Positions 58,849 to 64,000 of a stretch of 64,000 nucleotides of DNA are shown here, piece by piece. Under the pieces are notes generated by a model that was not told where the DNA came from, did not search any database, and was given only the letters and a program-made list of their open reading frames with translations. Source of the stretch: Spinacia oleracea (Eukaryota; Streptophyta; Magnoliopsida; Caryophyllales; Amaranthaceae); NCBI RefSeq assembly GCF_020520425.1, contig NC_079487.1, forward strand, positions 108,596,141 to 108,660,140, in the 5' to 3' direction. Within the stretch, counting starts at the first letter, position 1, and each line of letters begins with the position of its first letter. The position numbers were made by a program, and so were the translations under genes.

Positions 58849-60849
58849 CAACTCCATCTCCCTTTCTTTCGATGCGTGAAACCTCAGCAGCAACTATGGT
58901 AAGTCTTCATCTTCTCCCTTTCTCTATCTTCTATTCTTCGATTCATCTTCGTCTTCTACCCCTGAGATCGGATTATTTTTGTTTAATGGCAAAAAGAAAC
59001 AGAAACGGCAAACCTAATTCAATTTACATAACCCAAAACCTTTGAATCTCCACAAATCAAAACACACTCAGAAAACACAATCACAAAGAGAGAAAATTTT
59101 CTCAGAAAACCTTTGAATCTCTCTCTCTCCAAAATCAACTGATTTGTTTTCCCCAAATTTGACTTCGAAACTCTTCGAGAATTTGATTTCTCTCTCTTAA
59201 TGAATGGGCGAAAGCTGCCGCTGCGTGAGAAAGGTGATGTGAGTGATTGTCAATTCGATTTTTATTTTTAATTTTGCAGATTTCGGGATCTGAATTTCAT
59301 TCAAATTCAAGGTTTCGTTGACGATCTAGAATAAATTAGCAGTTTTGGCAGTATTCTTTCTCCCTTTTACTTCATCTTGATGTTGATTATGGTTTTTTCT
59401 ATTACGAAACGTAATTATTTGACAAAATATTTGCTTTTTGGTTGTTTTTGTTTTTGGGTTTCAGACGCATTGCAATGGTTGAATTAGAGAGGAGTGAAGG
59501 AGACATAAATCATAGTTTTATGACATTGGAAGAAATCAGGTTAGAGAATGATTAAGCATAATAATGGGTAAAACGAGCTAATCCGAGAACAAGGAGAATG
59601 CAGCAGCAGCTGTCCTTCTTACTATTTGGACAAATTCACCCTCTGGAAAACCCTAGCTGTAAATTTCTTCCCCTTATTTTTACTCCCTTCCATATCATCG
59701 TTTTTTTAAGGTTATGTACGTACATATCGAATGGACTAATTAGGATCTTGGTCAAATAATATGAAATGGATTAATGGGAGAGTATAGTATTTGTCAATTG
59801 AATTTTTCCCCCTTTGGTCTGGTGATTATGTGATCACATAATTGAATTAATGACTGTTATGCATGATTAAGATATTTTATTAGTTTTGTGTTTTTGCATT
59901 AATTTAATTAATATAACTACCAAGTTGTTGTACCAACCCCTTTGAGGACAGTGATAGTAAAATTAAAATAAATAAATATATAGAATTTGTTGATAAAAAA
60001 ATATGCCAAGCTCAAGGGTATAATTTGTTGATCCCTATTCAATAAGGAAACACTTGAGGTTATTTTTGTATAATTTTCGGAAATTTGGCATATTGATTGA
60101 ATTTTTTTAGTTGACTGAAGTGTAACTTAATTACAACATCAACTTGGAATTCTTCGTCATTCAGGTTCGAATTTCTCTACTGATCTCACTTTGAAGATGG
60201 TGATGTTAAGAAAGAAGATGTTGCAGATCCTACTGGCAGGAGTGGTTCCTTTCCAAACGTGAGCTTCTTTCCCCCAATTATTTTCAATTGATTTTGTTAT
60301 TTTTAAGGTTCTTTGCGTTTGGTAGATGAAAACATGTTTATGTCTGTCTTAATTAAATTAGTGTAGTATGAATGACTATTGTTAGTGTAATTTTATTGTC
60401 TTTAGTAGTTCAGTGATGTGTTTGGTTGGGTATAGGAATAGGAAATTGCAATTTAACGTCACAGAAAGTGTTGAATACTGCTGGATGGACTATGAATTAG
60501 GTAACGCCACATAATTTACGGATTGATTATTGATTTTGATATTTGGTTTATTTCCAATTAATTGAATTTATTTCCATTTTTGTTGAGAAATTGATGATTT
60601 GTTCTTTTTGTTTTTGTTATAGATGCAGCAATATAACTCAGATGTAATACTACTAAGTGCAGTTGGACAGGTATTTAAGTGCAATTAATTATATTGTTTA
60701 ATTTCGTTGTTACTGTTATTTATGATTTAAGTTGAGCCTGCATCAGAAACTGATTTGAGTTCAGCCTGCATCAGAAACTGATTTGAGTTCAGCCTGCATT
60801 AGAAACTGATTTTAGTGAAAGTTTTTTGATTTTTTGATTTTTTTTTACT

Positions 60850-61010
60850 AAAATAGGAAGCAAGAGAGGGTGTGAAAGAGCCTAGACCAGAAGTTTATAA
60901 AGATCAGAATTACTATGGAGGTAATTTTAATCAGAAACAGGGTGGGGATTAGATGGTGCAAGGTTCGAGGACGAGTGACGGCAAGGTGGAGTCTGGATCA
61001 GAAAGAAGGG
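60850..61010 (+). pseudogene. Exon-like pieces of a captured gene (charged, Gly/Ser-rich)
   Basis: After AAAATAG the frame reads EAREGVKEPRPEVYKDQNYY and ends at GGAG/GTAATT; a second piece reads VQGSRTSDGKVESGSERRG. These are low-complexity and I cannot name the source. They lie upstream of the RS-type exons and may belong to the same captured gene. Confidence 0.3.
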
Positions 61011-61279
61011 GTTAGTATTATCGACTGTATATTTCTTTGTGATTTGATGATTTTTGATTTGATGATTAGATGATGATTATGATGATGATGGGAGAATTGT
61101 TAATGGTGTTACTGGACATATGACAGCTCTACGGAAATGAAGGAGACTATAACGGGAAGGGAAATTATGGAGTCTTATAAAACTAGGGAAATTATTTTTT
61201 TCTAATGTATTTATTTAACTTTGAGCTTCGTACATCGCGTGCATCTCTATTAATTTTAGAACATTTATTGTTTATGCAG

Positions 61280-61900
61280 TCGCTCTAGACCCGAAGCTCG
61301 GGGTAGTCCTGAATTTGTTAAAGATGAAAACCCTGCTAATGGAAGATACCACTGGTTTGTGTTCATATCCAACCTGACTATCTTCATCTCTCTACCATTT
61401 TGGGACTGAAACCTATACTGTCGATGCAGTCGCTTTAGACTTGAGGTCGAGGAACGCCTGATTATCCTAAAGATGAACTTCTAATGGAAGATATCACATG
61501 TTCAGTTAATCTCTAAACTGAACACCTCAATTTCTCCTCAGACTCAATTTAAGACTTAATTTATAGATTCTATGTTGTTGAATATTGATGCAGTCGTTCT
61601 AGACCTGAAACTCAGGGGAACTCCTGATTATGCTAAAGATGAAGGCCTTGCTAATGGAGGAAGATACCACAGGTTTGTGTTCATTTCCATCCTAATTCCC
61701 TTGAGCTTTTCCGACTAATGAGGTACTAGGTATAGATGTGAGTCCCCATGCCCATGTTGTTCTTTTATACAAAATATCTGTTGTGAACTTAAAGAACATT
61801 CAGTTCTCTCTTCAACTCAACTGTGTACTTAATTACTCCATTGCATCTTAACTATTATCGCAGTCGATCTCCTCCACCACGAGAGAGGTCGAGATCCTAA
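61280..61900 (+). pseudogene. Multiplied RS-domain exon of an SR-type splicing protein
   Basis: Four pieces each start after (G)CAG with TCG(C/T/A)TCT (or TCGCTTT) at 61280, 61440, 61594 and 61864. The first reads RSRPEARGSPEFVKDENPAN then GRYH and ends ACTG/GTTTGT. The second and third are variants of it with frame damage, and the last reads RSPPPRERSRS followed by TAA. The RS/RSP content and the terminal RERSRS suggest an SR-family splicing factor tail. The first three lie 160 and 154 bases apart, so the exon was tandemly triplicated together with its intron. Fragment only. Confidence 0.5.
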
Positions 61901-62699
61901 GCAAGGAGATGGTCACAAATCGGTCACTTGAAGGGCTGTTTCTGGAGAGGGGACGATATCCTAAGCAAAGAAATGATCTTGAATCAGTATTTGTCAAGTG
62001 CAGGTTTTAGAGGAGAGCCATAGTTGCTTAAAAGTACCCTATTTGTGAAAATGCATGTATCAACAAATTTACAATTGAATTTGATATTGTGTTAGTGGTT
62101 TGATGTATTTTGATATCCCTTTAGAAGAGGGTTCATAAGTGCTTATGCTGTTGTCGAACCGTGGCTGAACTATTTGTATATAGACATGATTTCAAGTGTG
62201 AACATTTTGTAAATTTTGTTAATTTTATGGAGACGTTCTTGAGTCATGGTTGTGAGGTTTATTTTTGTGTATGACAATGAATTGAAGATGAATTGTTGTG
62301 ATCTCTTGAACAACTGCTTTTAGGTCGTCATGTTGTTCATTAAAGTAAACACATGATTACTCCGTTACACTATTTAGATGTATGATTGTATACTATAACC
62401 TTAATTTTTTAAAATATGAACTTTGCGAATATTTTTTTAATCTAATACGAAGTATGTATATTTAGTGGTAGTAATACAATTTTAATTTTTTATATAATCT
62501 CGCACGGATCGCGTGCATATAAGACTAGCTGAGGTTAAAAAGTAAATTAACTTTTCGTGTCCCCAAAGAAAAAGACGGTAATACCTTCCCCCTAATTAAA
62601 CCACTTTGATTCCAAGCCCTAAAATTACCCAGAACACACGTCCGTTCACTCTCAACTCCATCGCCCTTTCTCTCTCAATCCTTTCGAATCTGCTCTTCA

Positions 62700-62814
62700 A
62701 TGGCTTCCGCCTACTCAGAAATTCAACACAACGTGACTCAAGCTCGGTCGATTTTTCCTTTCCAGGGTACTCCGGCTGCGAATCCAGAAAGTAGAAGTTT
62801 CCAAAACAATAATG
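62700..62814 (+). pseudogene. Captured first-exon-like segment, unknown gene
   Basis: ATG at 62700 opens MASAYSEIQHNVTQARSIFP and continues to AATG/GTGAGT (62814/62815). The context (CT-rich leader, good donor) looks like a host first exon. I do not recognise the protein. Confidence 0.35.
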
Positions 62815-63331
62815 GTGAGTATTTTACAATTCCAATCGTAATTTACCCTTTTTCAATTTGATTTCAATTTTCTGATTGATTTATTCAAATAAAAGAGGGA
62901 TTCAGATGATGGATTCATTTGATTTCAATTTTCTGACTAACTTAATCTTCTCAGAATTGCAAATCTGGAATTGAATCCTGCTGTTGCTCCAATTGAATTT
63001 TAGTGCGCTCCAATTAGGGTTCTATAAATTTGGGTGAAATTCCTGGGTTTGATCGATCTTCTTCAATTATCGGGTAAAAGTTCTTCATTTGCTTTTCTGT
63101 TTTGTTTAAATTAGATTTCTTTTTCTGGGGATTTTTTTAGTTTTTTTTTGTAATTATTAGGATTTTAATTAGGTGTTTGTAATTTAATTTCATTTTGTGA
63201 TTATTTTCAAGCAATAATTTGATTTCCTTTTTTAATTAGGTGTTAATAATTTAATTTGGTTTTGTGAATTTTTATCAGGATTTTAGTTAATTTTTAGTTT
63301 GCTGAGGTTTCTGCAATTTGTTTTTGAGAAA

Positions 63332-63443
63332 ATGGGAAAGCGTGGAAATAATCAGAAGAAAGCTCCTCGAAATTTGAAGAAAATGAAGCTGAATAATGAA
63401 GATGTGAAAAAATTCAATAGTATGGAGGATGAAATTGATGTCT
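63332..63443 (+). pseudogene. Captured first exon resembling SAS10/UTP3
   Basis: ATG at 63332 opens a basic stretch, MGKRGNNQKKAPRNLKKMKL, then NNEDVKKFNSMEDEIDV, ending at a donor TCT/GTAAGT. SAS10/UTP3 (small-subunit processome) proteins start MGK(R/K)G with a lysine-rich tail and later have 'DEID.FH.QRD'. The likeness is short and from memory. The sequence downstream of the donor is Helitron head, so only one exon was taken. Confidence 0.3.
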
Positions 63444-63766
63444 GTAAGTAAGGATGAAGAGGTGAGGTTATTTTTGGTAAATCCACTTTTCGTGTTCTCC
63501 TTGGATTACTAAAATACCCTCCACTCTTATACAATAGAGAATATAATGACAACCAAAGAAGCATTTTAATCAATCTTAGCCCCTTAAATAAATTCTTATC
63601 ATTTTAATCAATCTGTTTATATGTGTTCGATTATATCTAACTTATATGTTTCTTATATTCGCACGCATCGCATTTATATTATATTCTTTACATGTTATTT
63701 CAGGTTTATATGTAATAACACAAATTTGTTCTTATATTCGCACGCATCGCGTGCATATAAGACTAG

Positions 63767-64000
63767 TTTTATTATATTCAATCAAGTTTTCCATGTTTAA
63801 CTTATATAAAAAAAAAACGTAAAGATCTTTATAAAACGAGATAGTACTAGCAATGTGCTAATTAGCAAGGACCACTACTATTGAGGCTCTTAAATACGTT
63901 GTTCGTATAGTACAGAGTGTAACGTATAAGTATTGGTTAATACTAGGAGGTTTTTATTCGACGTCCTAATCCGCTAAAAACGCCCGCGTATTTTGGATGA
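63767..64000. other. Right edge, nothing recognised
   Basis: AT-rich flank of the composite Helitron; no frame or repeat of note. Confidence 0.4.

Larger units (their letters stand above)
58658..63766 (+). mobile_element. Composite Helitron carrying captured exons
   Basis: Outer 5' end TCTCTATTATATAAGCC (after A) and outer 3' end CGCACGCATCGCGTGCATAT-AAGACTAG (CTAG 63763-63766) followed by T. A second 3' end of the same kind (CGGATCGCGTGCATATAAGACTAG) lies at 62505-62528, and the head motif GGTAAATTAACTTTTCGTGTCC recurs at 62544 and, diverged, at 63475. So three heads and two tails are present: about 58658-62528, 62529-63455 and 63456-63766. No Rep/helicase is visible. Exon-like pieces with splice borders fill the first two parts. 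Confidence 0.7.

Overview
This window reads as nuclear DNA of a dicot plant. The evidence is spliced genes with GT-AG introns, class III peroxidases with the standard four-exon layout, Ty1/copia and Ty3/gypsy elements with plant-type polyproteins, CACTA, Mutator-like, Helitron and Stowaway elements, and AT-rich spacers. The style of the copia and Helitron termini would suit a Caryophyllales genome, but I cannot fix the species. No rRNA, tRNA, CRISPR array or prokaryotic signal was seen. Nearly everything is transposable-element DNA. The only clear host genes are two class III peroxidases.

Layout. 1-12441 is a nest: the 3' part of CACTA element 1 (1-2208) sits inside a copia element (2209-6439, only its 3' part in view), which itself sits in the 5' subterminal repeats of CACTA element 2 (6440-12441). 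Both CACTA elements carry the C-terminal exon(s) of an Ulp1-like (C48) protease and pieces of host genes: a NIPA-type Mg transporter exon in element 1, COP1-like and GDSL-lipase-like exons in element 2. Element 2 also holds a 160-bp satellite-like array. 13115-15763 is peroxidase 1 (minus strand); its intron 3 holds a Helitron with a Stowaway MITE inside it.

17976-29571 is a complete young Ty3/gypsy element. It has 425-bp LTRs that differ at one base by eye, the TSD GTAAT, an open gag-pol polyprotein on the minus strand, and a six-exon gene on the plus strand, antisense to pol, encoding a 'putative gypsy-type transposon' (PF04195-like) protein of 988 aa. This matches the known habit of Tat-lineage elements of carrying an extra antisense ORF. 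31277-37886 is a decayed copia whose 5' LTR is broken by a LINE fragment. 38125-42894 is a Helitron cluster with several 5' heads and one 3' end.

43190-45577 is peroxidase 2 (minus strand), a paralogue of peroxidase 1 with a Helitron in the same intron but in the opposite orientation. 47062-52970 is a near-intact copia (TSD CAATC) whose gag and pol share a frame split by one TAA. 53605-54390 holds two interleaved foldback MITEs. 54511-55455 is a Helitron, 55871-56227 a Stowaway MITE, 56497-57811 a non-autonomous Mutator-like element with TIRs of about 140 bp and a 9-bp TSD. 58658-63766 is a composite Helitron carrying host exon fragments, including a multiplied RS-domain exon.

The two peroxidases look like an old tandem pair pushed about 27 kb apart by these insertions. 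The most promising unusual items are the dual-coding gypsy element, the gene-capturing CACTA and Helitron elements, the possible self-priming arrangement of the 47-53 kb copia, and the interleaved palindromes at 53.6-54.4 kb.
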